Shown piece by piece: positions 1 through 6,447 of a stretch of 12,603 nt of DNA. A program made the position numbers and the translations under genes. The DNA comes from Candidatus Saccharimonadales bacterium (GTDB lineage: Bacteria; Patescibacteriota; Saccharimonadia; UBA4664; SCTI01): positions 1-12,603 of the forward strand of contig JASLFZ010000058.1 of assembly GCA_030150485.1 (NCBI GenBank), given 5' to 3'. The notes under the pieces were generated by a model. It was not told the origin of the DNA, did no database searches, and worked only from the letters and a program-made list of their open reading frames with translations. Each line of letters starts with the position of its first letter. The first letter of the stretch is position 1.

Positions 1-470
1 GCGACGGCGCGGGCGCTGGCATAAGCGAGCTCGTTGCTACCGCCGACCACAAAGCTATCAAAGGTGTAGCTGGTGTTGAGGGAGGGGTGGGATGGGGTGG
101 TGAGGCGAGCCTGGGTCTGGCCCGGGGCGACCGGCGCTGGCTTGGCAGGTTTAGTACCGGGGCGAGCCATGGCGGTGGGAATGCTGGGGGCACTCAACGG
201 ATCCATGGCGCTCGATTGAATCTGTTGGGTCGAAATAATGTATTCGAGCGAGGTGGGCTCCACGCCGCAGTGCCCGAGCGACTCGCGGACGGCCTTATCG
301 TAGAGGCGCATGATGCGCTCGCGGGCTACTCCGTTGGGCACCCCAACCACCACGCGACCCTCGTCCATGGAAAGAATTCCGGTATTGTTGAACCACGTAA
401 TGTAGCTGGCTGAGCTCAGCGTTACTTCTAGTTCGCCGAGCACGGCCTGCCATAACTTACGCGAATCCAC
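1..470 (-). CDS. dnaA: Chromosomal replication initiator DnaA, N-terminal part (runs off left edge)
   Basis: DnaA binds DnaA boxes at the origin, melts the DNA and recruits the replicative helicase. About 156 codons are visible. Residues 1-80 form domain I (KLWQAVLGELE, then SYITWFNN with W26). Residues 85-130 are a Pro/Ala-rich linker (domain II). At 131-150 the domain III entry LNTSYTFDSFVVGGSNELAY appears, a hallmark of DnaA; the Walker motifs and the DNA-binding domain lie outside the window. I chose GTG at 470 as start because GGAGGG sits 6 nt upstream and the protein then begins just before the conserved LW, as in other DnaA proteins. Two in-frame ATGs at 491 and 488 have no Shine-Dalgarno sequence. 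The gene is divergent from rpmH, the classic origin layout. The assignment is firm; the start is an inference. Confidence 0.95.
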   Translation of the reverse strand, partial: MDSRKLWQAVLGELEVTLSSASYITWFNNTGILSMDEGRVVVGVPNGVARERIMRLYDKAVRESLGHCGVEPTSLEYIISTQQIQSSAMDPLSAPSIPTAMARPGTKPAKPAPVAPGQTQARLTTPSHPSLNTSYTFDSFVVGGSNELAYASARAV

Positions 471-476
471 CAACTT

Positions 477-482
477 CCCTCC
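477..482 (-). promoter_or_regulatory. Shine-Dalgarno site that decides the dnaA start
   Basis: Read on the minus strand this is GGAGGG, followed by 6 nt and then GTG (470-468). It is the strongest ribosome-binding site in the window. It lies downstream of the two candidate ATG codons (491, 488) and therefore favours the GTG. Confidence 0.6.
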
Positions 483-509
483 AGACATCATTTATTACAC
501 GTACATTAA

Positions 510-538
510 ATCATAACCGTGATTGGAGCGGCCTACAA
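510..538 (-). promoter_or_regulatory. Candidate sigma70-type promoter for dnaA
   Basis: On the minus strand, TTGTAG (538-533, 3/6 to the -35 consensus) is followed by a 17-nt spacer and TATGAT (515-510, 5/6 to the -10 consensus). Transcription would begin near 503, leaving a leader of about 33 nt that contains the GGAGGG site. This placement also argues for the GTG start at 470. The call rests on motif matching only. Confidence 0.4.
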
Positions 539-660
539 CCACTCAAATGTTCGCTTTTTTAACCACAAGCGTTTAGTGACGGATGAGAGGTGGTGGAAAA
601 CCAGTCCACGCCTGCGGAAAACTTTTTTTGAAGCCGGCGAATGAAGCGCCGCCGCCAGAT

Positions 661-689
661 TTGACCTGAAGCCTATTTTAACGTACGAT
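661..689 (+). promoter_or_regulatory. Candidate promoter for rpmH-rnpA-yidC-jag
   Basis: TTGACC (661-666, 5/6 to -35 consensus), a 17-nt spacer, then TACGAT (684-689, 4/6 to -10 consensus). The predicted transcription start is about 695-697, only 2-4 nt before the rpmH ATG at 699. The transcript would have almost no leader, which agrees with the lack of a Shine-Dalgarno sequence in front of rpmH. Confidence 0.5.
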
Positions 690-698
690 AGTGCGAGT

Positions 699-836
699 AT
701 GTCTAAGCGAACGTATCAGCCGAAGAAATCCCGCCGCCAGCGTGTGCATGGCTTTTTGCAGCGTATGAGCACGCGTGCCGGGCGCAGCGTAGTAAAGCGC
801 CGCCGCCTTAAAGGCCGCAAGCAGCTGACCGCTTAG
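699..836 (+). CDS. rpmH: 50S ribosomal protein L34 (bL34)
   Basis: A 45-residue, very basic protein of the large ribosomal subunit. The sequence begins MSKRTYQPKKSRRQRVHGF and continues with RMSTRAGRSVVKRRRLKGRK, matching the L34 family signature (KRTYQP, then HGF, R-M-x-T-x-x-GR, and an R/K-rich C-terminus) at its usual length. It is the first gene of the rightward rpmH-rnpA-yidC-jag set, and the rnpA ATG follows 10 nt after its TAG stop. No clear Shine-Dalgarno sequence precedes the ATG, and the predicted promoter places the mRNA 5' end next to it. The identity is essentially certain. Confidence 0.97.
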   Translation: MSKRTYQPKKSRRQRVHGFLQRMSTRAGRSVVKRRRLKGRKQLTA

Positions 837-846
837 CGAGCCCCCT

Positions 847-1194
847 ATGTTGGCAGCCTCTAATCGTCTGCGCGATCGCCGCGCGATCGCAACCACTATG
901 CGTCGAGGCCGATTGGTGGCGACCGGCCCTTTGATGCTGCGGACGGCTCCTAACCACCTGGGTCTCAGCCGCATAGTGGTTGTGGTAAGCAAAAAGGTAT
1001 CTAAAAAGGCGGTGGTGCGTAATCGCATCCGGCGGAGGCTCGCTGCGGAACTGGCCACGACGTGGGAGACAGTCACTCCCGGATACGATATAGTGGTAAC
1101 AGTGCGCGACGACATCGCCGATCTGCCCACCGCTCAGCTCAGCAGCCGGGTGGGAGCGCTGATTGAACGCGGCGGTCTCCGGGCTACACCATAA
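847..1194 (+). CDS. rnpA: Ribonuclease P protein component
   Basis: RnpA is the protein subunit of RNase P; it binds the 5' leader of precursor tRNA and assists the catalytic RNA. The 115-residue product has the family length, a basic N-terminal part (NRLRDRRAI), a hydrophobic strand (SRIVVVVSKK, 41-50) and the diagnostic RNR motif KKAVVRNRIRRRL at 53-65, followed by the strand GYDIVVTVR (79-87). It sits between rpmH and yidC as in most bacteria. The start is ATG at 847, which puts NRL near the N-terminus as expected. The stop TAA lies 4 nt before the likely yidC start, so the genes are probably co-transcribed. Sequence in the 60-75 region beyond the RNR motif is divergent but not suspicious. 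Confidence 0.95.
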   Translation: MLAASNRLRDRRAIATTMRRGRLVATGPLMLRTAPNHLGLSRIVVVVSKKVSKKAVVRNRIRRRLAAELATTWETVTPGYDIVVTVRDDIADLPTAQLSSRVGALIERGGLRATP

Positions 1195-1198
1195 CGTT

Positions 1199-2020
1199 AT
1201 GATTGCATCCATTTTTACCCCCATTCTGGTTCGGCCCCTGTTCAACCTACTGTTTATTTTAGATTCGGTCATACCGGGTCACGATTTTGGCGTGGCCATC
1301 ATTGTACTGACCTTGCTGGTGCGGATTGTGCTGTGGCCACTCGTCAACCGGCAGCTGCACTCCCAAAAAGTGATGCAGCAGCTAGCACCCGAGGTAGCCA
1401 AGGTCAAGGAACGCGCCAAAGGGGATCGCCAAAAAGAGACCGAGCTCCTAATGGAGCTGTATAAGGAAAAGGGCACCAGCCCGTTTGCGCCCATCATACC
1501 GATGCTCATTCAGCTACCCCTGCTCATCGCGTTTTATGCGGTACTGCGCGATAGCGTGAAGCCGGCCGAGCTCACGAAGCTAGCCTATCCGTTTGTGCAG
1601 CATATTGGCTATGTGGCGCACATCATTCATCACCACGCCGCGTTTAGCCCGAGCCTGTTTGGCTTAGTTGACCTAACGAAGCCCAGTATCGTAATTGCCG
1701 CACTGGCCGCACTGGCCCAGTTTTACCAAACCTGGCAGCTTCGACCACAAACCATGGCCGCGGCAGGGGAGCAGGCCCAACTGATGAGCGGCATGACGCT
1801 GGCCTTCCCCTTGGTAACGTTTTTCATTGGGTTGCGCCTACCTTCAGCGCTAGCAATATACTGGTTGACGACGAGCTTGGTAGCGGCTTTTCAGCAGTAC
1901 CTTGTGTTGCTACGGGACGCCCACGAACTGGAAGAGGGTGTGGTGGTAAGCGGCCCATCGGTTAATCAAACCAAGACGAAAAAGGCGTCCAAGCGACCGG
2001 CCAAAGGCGGTGCTAAGTGA
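1199..2020 (+). CDS. yidC: Membrane protein insertase YidC/Oxa1 family (short form)
   Basis: YidC inserts and folds proteins in the cytoplasmic membrane, alone or with SecYEG. The 273-residue product is the short form without the large periplasmic domain of diderm proteobacteria. Membrane segments lie around 31-50 (with R42 in LLVRIVLWPL, the expected groove arginine), 98-118 (PMLIQLPLLIAFYAVL), 163-178, and 203-240 (two segments). The cytoplasmic hairpin QKVMQQLAPEVAKVKERAKGD (57-76) and LYKEKGTSPF (87-96) match the family. The C-terminus is a lysine-rich tail (KTKKASKRPAKGG), typical of ribosome-contacting tails. ATG 1199 is preferred; an in-frame TTG at 1163 would overlap rnpA by 32 nt. 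Its stop overlaps the jag GTG. Confidence 0.94.
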   Translation: MIASIFTPILVRPLFNLLFILDSVIPGHDFGVAIIVLTLLVRIVLWPLVNRQLHSQKVMQQLAPEVAKVKERAKGDRQKETELLMELYKEKGTSPFAPIIPMLIQLPLLIAFYAVLRDSVKPAELTKLAYPFVQHIGYVAHIIHHHAAFSPSLFGLVDLTKPSIVIAALAALAQFYQTWQLRPQTMAAAGEQAQLMSGMTLAFPLVTFFIGLRLPSALAIYWLTTSLVAAFQQYLVLLRDAHELEEGVVVSGPSVNQTKTKKASKRPAKGGAK

Positions 2021-2475
2021 AGCCGGAGCTCGTACAGACGGCCAAACACCGGCTCGAAGATATCCTGAGTTTTTTTGAGATCAACGCCAAGGTAACGGCC
2101 GAGAGTACAGAAGACACCATTGAGCTGGCGGTGGAATCGGACGGCGGCGGCCGCTTGATCGGCCATCGTGGGGAGACGCTGGCAGCCATCCAGCACCTAA
2201 TAAATATGATGATCCGACGAGATACCGATGAGCGCATTTATGTACATGTTGATATTGGCGGCTACCGGGAGGCGCGGTTGGCCAAGCTTGAGGAGCAGGC
2301 TCGCACGGCCGCCGAGCAGGTGCGCGCTGAAGGTATTGAGGTGCCGCTGCCGATGATGAACGCAGCCGAGCGCCGCCACATCCATTCGGTTATGGGCGAG
2401 GTGCCCGGGATTGTGACCGAGAGCCAGGGTGATGGCAGTCAGCGGCGCTTAATTGTCAAACCGTCCGCCGTGTAG
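2017..2475 (+). CDS. jag: Jag/KhpB-type RNA-binding protein (KH + R3H, no Jag-N domain)
   Basis: Jag (KhpB/EloR) proteins are single-stranded nucleic-acid-binding proteins linked, in Gram-positives, to cell elongation and post-transcriptional control. The 152-residue product has an N-terminal KH domain with the GxxG loop GHRG (49-52, in RLIGHRGETLAAIQHL) and a C-terminal R3H domain with R119-x3-H123 (ERRHIH). The N-terminal Jag-N domain of Firmicutes homologues is absent, a form also seen in Actinobacteria and others. GTG at 2017 overlaps the yidC stop (GTGA), with AAAGGCGG shortly upstream as a possible ribosome-binding site. It is the last gene of the rightward set; the neighbouring leftward glycosyltransferase ends only 11 nt away, leaving no room for a separate terminator. 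The usual follow-on genes mnmE, rsmG and parA are missing here. Confidence 0.92.
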   Translation: MKPELVQTAKHRLEDILSFFEINAKVTAESTEDTIELAVESDGGGRLIGHRGETLAAIQHLINMMIRRDTDERIYVHVDIGGYREARLAKLEEQARTAAEQVRAEGIEVPLPMMNAAERRHIHSVMGEVPGIVTESQGDGSQRRLIVKPSAV

Positions 2476-2486
2476 TTTTCGGCTGC

Positions 2487-3587
2487 TTACCGCAACCCCA
2501 AGCTGTCCTTATACACCTGCACGGTGCGTGCAGCCATGTCTTTCCAGGAGAACGTTTTAACATGAGCGCGGCCGCGGCGCTTGAGCTCGGCCAAGCGCTT
2601 GGGGTCTGCCAGGAGCTTATCAATAACCTGCGCCATATCAGTGGAATCGAGTGGATTAAAGTAGACGGCGGCATCACCCAGCACCTCTGGTATGCAGCTA
2701 GCGTTAGAGGCGGCTACCGGTAGGCCAAGCGCCATGGCTTCTAGTGGCGGCAGCCCGAAACCCTCCGAGAGAGAGGGAAACACGTACAGCCTGGCGTGGC
2801 TGTAGTAATCAGCTAGCTCCTGGTCGGTCACAAAGCCGGTGAGGGTGACGGCATCACTCACCCCAAGCTCGGCGGCATAAGCGGCTAGCTGAGCAGCGTA
2901 GACGTCGGCCTGGCCGACAATGACCAGTCGCAGCTCAGGATGGTTTTGGCGCAGCAGGGGTATGGCTGCAACCAGACGGCGAAGGTTTTTGCTGGCGTAA
3001 AGGTTGCCCACGTAAAGTAGGTAATCCCTCGGGTGGGTGGTGATGGGGGTACTTGGCAGCGGCGGTGGCCCAAGGTGGATAGCGGTAACTTTCGCGGGTG
3101 CGGTATAGCCTCGTTCGACCAGCACCGATTTGACCTGCTCTGTATCGGTAATAAGGTGGCGGGAGGCGCGCACCGAACGACGAAAAACCAGGCGCATCGC
3201 CCAGTACTTGAGCTCGTATATGATAACAAGCAGCCCGCCTCCCCGATAGAGCTTGAAATCAAGCAAGGTGGCGTCGTGGATGGTGGTGACGCGCCGGCCT
3301 CCATAAAAAATCGGCGCGTTAAAACTCAGGAAGTGTACCAGATCGGGCTGCAGTCGCTTAAGAACGCTCGGCAGTTTAAGCTGCTCGCCTAGGCTGTAGG
3401 GCTCAATGTTGACCTCAGCCTTGTGAAAGTTGGGCGCGGCAGGCTCCCATTTTGCCCAATCTTTGCGCTGGATCAGTACAACGTACTCATTATTAGAATC
3501 AAGCTTGGGGAGCTCCTCGAGCAGGGCTTTGGTGTAGCGCCCGATGCCGGTCCAGCCCAGCATGCGACCATCGATTACGATCTTCAT
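2487..3587 (-). CDS. GT4-family glycosyltransferase A (GT-B fold)
   Basis: A 366-residue soluble glycosyltransferase of the GT4 (Glycos_transf_1) type that transfers a sugar from a nucleotide donor with retention. The N-terminal Rossmann domain begins MKIVIDGRMLGWTGIGRY with the glycine-rich loop at 11-17. The C-terminal domain starts around DYLLYVGNLYASKNL (188-202) and carries the EX7E donor-site motif with E275 and E283 (EGFGLPPLE), followed by AMALGLPVAAS. The N-terminal style resembles mannosyl/rhamnosyltransferases of O-antigen loci, so a GDP-sugar donor is plausible given gmd and rmd nearby, but the specificity is inference. Its ATG overlaps the stop of the upstream PMT-like gene by 4 nt (ATGA). 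It is the last gene of its block and converges on jag. Confidence 0.88.
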   Translation of the reverse strand: MKIVIDGRMLGWTGIGRYTKALLEELPKLDSNNEYVVLIQRKDWAKWEPAAPNFHKAEVNIEPYSLGEQLKLPSVLKRLQPDLVHFLSFNAPIFYGGRRVTTIHDATLLDFKLYRGGGLLVIIYELKYWAMRLVFRRSVRASRHLITDTEQVKSVLVERGYTAPAKVTAIHLGPPPLPSTPITTHPRDYLLYVGNLYASKNLRRLVAAIPLLRQNHPELRLVIVGQADVYAAQLAAYAAELGVSDAVTLTGFVTDQELADYYSHARLYVFPSLSEGFGLPPLEAMALGLPVAASNASCIPEVLGDAAVYFNPLDSTDMAQVIDKLLADPKRLAELKRRGRAHVKTFSWKDMAARTVQVYKDSLGLR

Positions 3588-5092
3588 GAGCGGTAAAGCC
3601 CCAGGTTAGTTTGATCGGGCAGCCGGTAGTGCAAAATAGCGCCTGACTTGGCCGGTCCGGTGGTGCGAATGAGGCGGTAGGTCGCGTGAGCCTTCAAACT
3701 TACTCCGTCAAGCTGGCTGTAGTAGGTGAGATCCCAGCCGTTGCACCAAATGGTATCCGGTCCGGTATAGGAAAGGCTCCGCTGGCCAATCGGCTGCTTG
3801 GCAACGTAGGCGAAAACGTTTTGCAGGCCCCAGTTTTGATGTTGGGGCGCGCCGATAATGTAGCCACGTTGCGCGAACACGGTTAGTGGCTGCGAGCCAA
3901 TGGAGAAGGCCGCGTTACGCGGCAGGAGTGCGCTACCAAAGCTGATCACCGCGAACATGCTGATGGCGTATACGGTGAGGAGGCCGGCTGCAATTACGTG
4001 GCGCCGACGGCCCAGAAACGCTAGCCAAACTACCGATATAACCGCTATGGCCGGCAGCGCTGGCAGTGTGTAGCGGGCGTCTTTATTCGGCAGCAAAGTG
4101 AAAATAAGATACATTCCACCAACGGCTAGCAAAAGCTCAGCCATACCCGGTCGCAGTCGTCGTTTGAGGCCTAGCGTCGTAAGCCCAGCCCCAAACAGGG
4201 CGAGGCCCGGCAAAAACAGCTGCTGGTTAATCCAGTTAAAAAAGTAGTAGGTGTTGCCGGCAAAACTACCAACCGCAGGGTCGCCCTCTAGCTTGGCCTG
4301 GGGAGCGCCGTTGGCCTTCATGTCGATGCGGAACTGCTGGATGTTGGCGGTGTACCATGGACTGCAAATAGCATACGCCAGCAACGCGGCAACCCCGATG
4401 ACGGCGACGCGACGGGGAGTGCGCGCACGAACGTCGGCGATGACCGCCAGCACCAGAGCATACAGTGCTGGGACCGCAATACAGGCAATGAAGGTCCACT
4501 TGGTAAGCATCCCAAGGCCACAACATACGCCAAAGGCCAGTGTGTAGCCGCGCCGACGAAAACCTTCCGAGGAGATGAGTAGGTACAGTGCCAGCGCAAC
4601 CATGGCGGCAAGCGGAGCATCAAGCTGAAGCTCCTTAAACTGTGAAACGAACATAGGGTAGCTGGCGGCAAGCAGCATAGCAGCAAGACCCACGGTGCGG
4701 CCACCAACCCGCCGCCCGATCGCGTACGTTGAGGAAAGCAAGATAGCTATCCAGATCACATTGCTCAAGATAGCTATCTGGAGGTTAGTACCAAACAGTT
4801 TGTAAAACGGAAGCGTTACCCAATACACTAGCGGGGGATAATAGTGGTACTGCTGCAGGAACGGCAAAATCGCGTGTTGGTGAAGGGCGCCAAGGTATAG
4901 TAGGGTGGTCCACAGGTGTCTGGCGGTATCCCAATCGGGTGGGCGCGTATCGATGGTAGCCCACCAGTAGTTGAGGGCGGTTACGATCAGGGTAGTGGCA
5001 GCAATCAGGATGCCATCGGTATAGCGCCAGGTGGTAGCGGCGGCGAGGCGGTGGCGCAGGGGGCTAGGCTTTAATGCGTGAAGCTTTGTCAT
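3584..5092 (-). CDS. PMT-like membrane glycosyltransferase (GT39/ArnT-type)
   Basis: A 502-residue polytopic membrane protein resembling the PMT_2/GT39 and ArnT group (GT-C fold), which move sugars from polyprenyl-phosphate carriers to acceptors on the outer face of the membrane. After the first membrane segment (28-45) comes an acidic loop, PPDWDTARHLW (51-61), with the D-x-D pair D53 and D55 typical of the catalytic loop. Other family hallmarks are YYPPLVYW (84-91), GMLTKWTF (194-201) and KDARYTLPALP (338-348). About ten membrane helices are followed by a soluble C-terminal segment (about 395-502). The donor and acceptor are unknown; a lipid-linked sugar added to a polysaccharide or protein would fit. 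The 5' end overlaps the end of the Wzy-like gene by 29 nt and no Shine-Dalgarno is evident, suggesting translational coupling. Confidence 0.85.
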   Translation of the reverse strand: MTKLHALKPSPLRHRLAAATTWRYTDGILIAATTLIVTALNYWWATIDTRPPDWDTARHLWTTLLYLGALHQHAILPFLQQYHYYPPLVYWVTLPFYKLFGTNLQIAILSNVIWIAILLSSTYAIGRRVGGRTVGLAAMLLAASYPMFVSQFKELQLDAPLAAMVALALYLLISSEGFRRRGYTLAFGVCCGLGMLTKWTFIACIAVPALYALVLAVIADVRARTPRRVAVIGVAALLAYAICSPWYTANIQQFRIDMKANGAPQAKLEGDPAVGSFAGNTYYFFNWINQQLFLPGLALFGAGLTTLGLKRRLRPGMAELLLAVGGMYLIFTLLPNKDARYTLPALPAIAVISVVWLAFLGRRRHVIAAGLLTVYAISMFAVISFGSALLPRNAAFSIGSQPLTVFAQRGYIIGAPQHQNWGLQNVFAYVAKQPIGQRSLSYTGPDTIWCNGWDLTYYSQLDGVSLKAHATYRLIRTTGPAKSGAILHYRLPDQTNLGLYRS

Positions 5093-6395
5093 GTTGGTTT
5101 GGTTGCAGCGGCACGGTTAGGGCTACGATGAGGCCGATAGTCACCCAAATGTGAGGTATGTAGAGTGTGGAGAAGGCATAGTACTGGATGGCATAGGCGA
5201 CGCTGGTAGCGATTAGGGCGGCCAGCCAGGTGCGGTGTACGGGGGAGAGGGGCTGACGCCAGGCGCGGTAAAGGCGTGCCATTAGCGTGATAATGAGGCC
5301 AACCAATGCTACAGCACCCAAGACACCGGTTTCGGCAAGCACCTCAAAGTACTCATCATTAACGGTTGGGCTGTTGCCCTTAGCCGGATAGGCACCGGGC
5401 GCCACCTTTTTGGCGTAGCTGCCAAAGCTGCCAATGCCGCCGCCGAGGATGGGGTGGGTGTGAAACTCCTGAAGGGCCAGCCGCCGATCGACTACGCGGT
5501 CGCTATCGGCGCTGGTGGGCGTGGCGGTAAGATTGGTGGACTGCTGAACGTAGCGCGTAACCGCCTTGTTGCCGCTTCCGGTTGCGGGGTGGGCAAGGTT
5601 GGTAGCGACGTAAATTGCGCCGATAGCAAAAAGCGCTGATAGCACAGCCGTAGCCGCCACCCCCGCAACTGAGCTAATTGAAAGGGAGCGGTACAGGAGA
5701 GCGGCAGCCATGATCAAGCCAGCGATCCCTCCGACGATGCCCCCGCGGGAGAGCGTCAGGCTAAGAATTACGCCAAGGAGGAACAAGAGACCAAAGAGAC
5801 GTTTGCTCTGGTGCAAGCGAGCGAGTAGCAGTGCGGCCGCGAGCAATAGAGGAAACAACAGGTAGTTGGCGAGGAAGAGCGGCTCAAGTTCGGTAGACTG
5901 GACGCGTGGAAACCCAAACACATGCGCGGTGTAGTTCGCGCGCAAGCCGGTAAAAGCAGTAGAAAGGCCGAAGCTATCGCCAATAAACTGGTACACCCCA
6001 AAGCAGGCTATCGCTATGGTGATGCCAAAAAGATAGCGTTGGAAGCGGGGCAGATCGGCCAGCTTGACGGTCTGCGCCACAATAATGCCAGCGCCAATCG
6101 TGAGGACGGTGGCGATCAGGGCGATCAGTGAGCGGCCTTTATCGAGCGACGCACCTACCGAGATCAGCGCGATTACCAGATAGACGACCATCCAAAAATA
6201 GGGGCTGGTGAGGGAGACACGAGTGCGCTTAAGAATATCAATGCCAAACAAGCATATTCCGATTGCCGCGACGAGCATACTGAGGTGGAGCGTAGCCGAA
6301 TGGGAGCCGACGTGCACAGCCAGAGAAGGAATGCGGTCCAAGGGCAAGCAAACGATAAGTGCGGGTAGCCACCAGGTTTTCAGGAATTTCACCAT
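5064..6395 (-). CDS. O-antigen ligase / Wzy polymerase family membrane protein
   Basis: A 443-residue protein with roughly ten to twelve hydrophobic segments, resembling the O-antigen ligase/Wzy_C superfamily. These enzymes polymerise or ligate undecaprenyl-linked glycans at the outer face of the cytoplasmic membrane. Supporting motifs are LSLTLSRGGIVGG (211-223), where the SRG arginine R217 is typical, a large external loop (about 265-350), HPILGGGIGSFG (314-325) and VNDEYFEVLAETGVLG (345-360), the usual end of that loop. Sequence alone does not separate polymerase from ligase. In a monoderm a lipid A ligase role would make no sense, so polymerase, or ligase to a protein or wall polymer, is more likely. 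ATG at 6395 is the start and lies inside a palindromic promoter region shared with divergent gmd. It is the first gene of a three-gene leftward block. Confidence 0.86.
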   Translation of the reverse strand: MVKFLKTWWLPALIVCLPLDRIPSLAVHVGSHSATLHLSMLVAAIGICLFGIDILKRTRVSLTSPYFWMVVYLVIALISVGASLDKGRSLIALIATVLTIGAGIIVAQTVKLADLPRFQRYLFGITIAIACFGVYQFIGDSFGLSTAFTGLRANYTAHVFGFPRVQSTELEPLFLANYLLFPLLLAAALLLARLHQSKRLFGLLFLLGVILSLTLSRGGIVGGIAGLIMAAALLYRSLSISSVAGVAATAVLSALFAIGAIYVATNLAHPATGSGNKAVTRYVQQSTNLTATPTSADSDRVVDRRLALQEFHTHPILGGGIGSFGSYAKKVAPGAYPAKGNSPTVNDEYFEVLAETGVLGAVALVGLIITLMARLYRAWRQPLSPVHRTWLAALIATSVAYAIQYYAFSTLYIPHIWVTIGLIVALTVPLQPNQHDKASRIKA

Positions 6396-6419
6396 ATAAT
6401 GGTATCATAAAGACCATTA
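6391..6419. promoter_or_regulatory. Palindromic operator-like element in the divergent wzy-like/gmd promoter region
   Basis: TAATGGT (6397-6403) and ACCATTA (6413-6419) form a perfect 7-bp inverted repeat with a 9-nt centre. A third half-site, ACCAT (6391-6395), pairs with ATGGT (6399-6403) around a 3-nt centre. The element covers the TATAAT at 6395-6400 and the minus-strand TATGAT at 6409-6404. Binding of a dimeric repressor could therefore control both directions. No regulator gene is in the window, so this is a motif-based inference. Confidence 0.4.
6395..6400 (+). promoter_or_regulatory. Candidate -10 element for gmd
   Basis: A perfect TATAAT on the plus strand, with a predicted start near 6407 and a leader of about 40 nt before the gmd ATG at 6448. 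No convincing -35 hexamer is seen at 16-18 nt upstream, so the call is weak. AGGAG at 6432-6436, 11 nt before the ATG, may be the ribosome-binding site, although this spacing is longer than ideal. Confidence 0.35.
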
Positions 6420-6432
6420 ACGTAATCGTCTA
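6404..6432 (-). promoter_or_regulatory. Candidate promoter for the Wzy-like/PMT-like/GT4 block
   Basis: On the minus strand, TAGACG (6432-6427, 4/6 to -35) is followed by a 17-nt spacer and TATGAT (6409-6404, 5/6 to -10, the same hexamer as the proposed dnaA -10). Only 8 nt separate the -10 from the ATG at 6395, so the transcript would be leaderless or nearly so. Confidence 0.4.
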
Positions 6433-6447
6433 GGAGAGTGTTAGCAT

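Larger units (their letters stand above)
492..698. other. Candidate oriC: dnaA-rpmH intergenic region with DnaA-box-like nonamers
   Basis: Non-coding gap between divergent dnaA and rpmH, the usual location of a bacterial origin. TTAACCACA at 559-567 matches the DnaA box TTATCCACA at 8/9, although the mismatch is at a normally conserved position. On the minus strand, TTTTCCACC (600-592) and TTTTCCGCA (621-613) each match TTWTNCACA at 8/9, with their starts 21 bp apart. GTGGA (593-597) and TCCAC (605-609) form an inverted pair. AT-rich stretches lie at 491-515, 555-562 and 618-629. The box cluster is modest, so origin function is inferred mainly from position. Confidence 0.5.

Noticed and set aside
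87..413. Rightward 108-residue open frame inside the dnaA region
   Set aside because: It is antisense to a clear DnaA N-terminal domain and linker and has no recognisable protein features.
1163..1198. Upstream TTG start for yidC
   Set aside because: It would overlap rnpA by 32 nt and add 12 residues not typical of the family; ATG at 1199 is a better fit.
678..1272. Two leftward open frames (about 150 residues each) across rpmH and rnpA
   Set aside because: They are antisense to two certain genes; their Arg/Ser-rich composition is what reverse reading of basic-protein genes produces.
2465..2500. Bidirectional terminator between jag and GT4 A
   Set aside because: The gap is 11 nt and no stable hairpin with a U-tract could be drawn on either strand.
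4251..4707. Overlapping open frames inside the PMT-like gene
   Set aside because: They are alternative-frame shadows with Cys/Arg/Ser-rich content and no motifs, over a gene with clear membrane-protein features.
4739..4778. 13-bp direct repeat (CAAGATAGCTATC, 27 nt apart) containing the palindrome GATAGCTATC
   Set aside because: It lies in phase within the PMT-like coding sequence and encodes a repeated Ile-Ala-Ile-Leu in a membrane helix; protein repetition explains it well enough.
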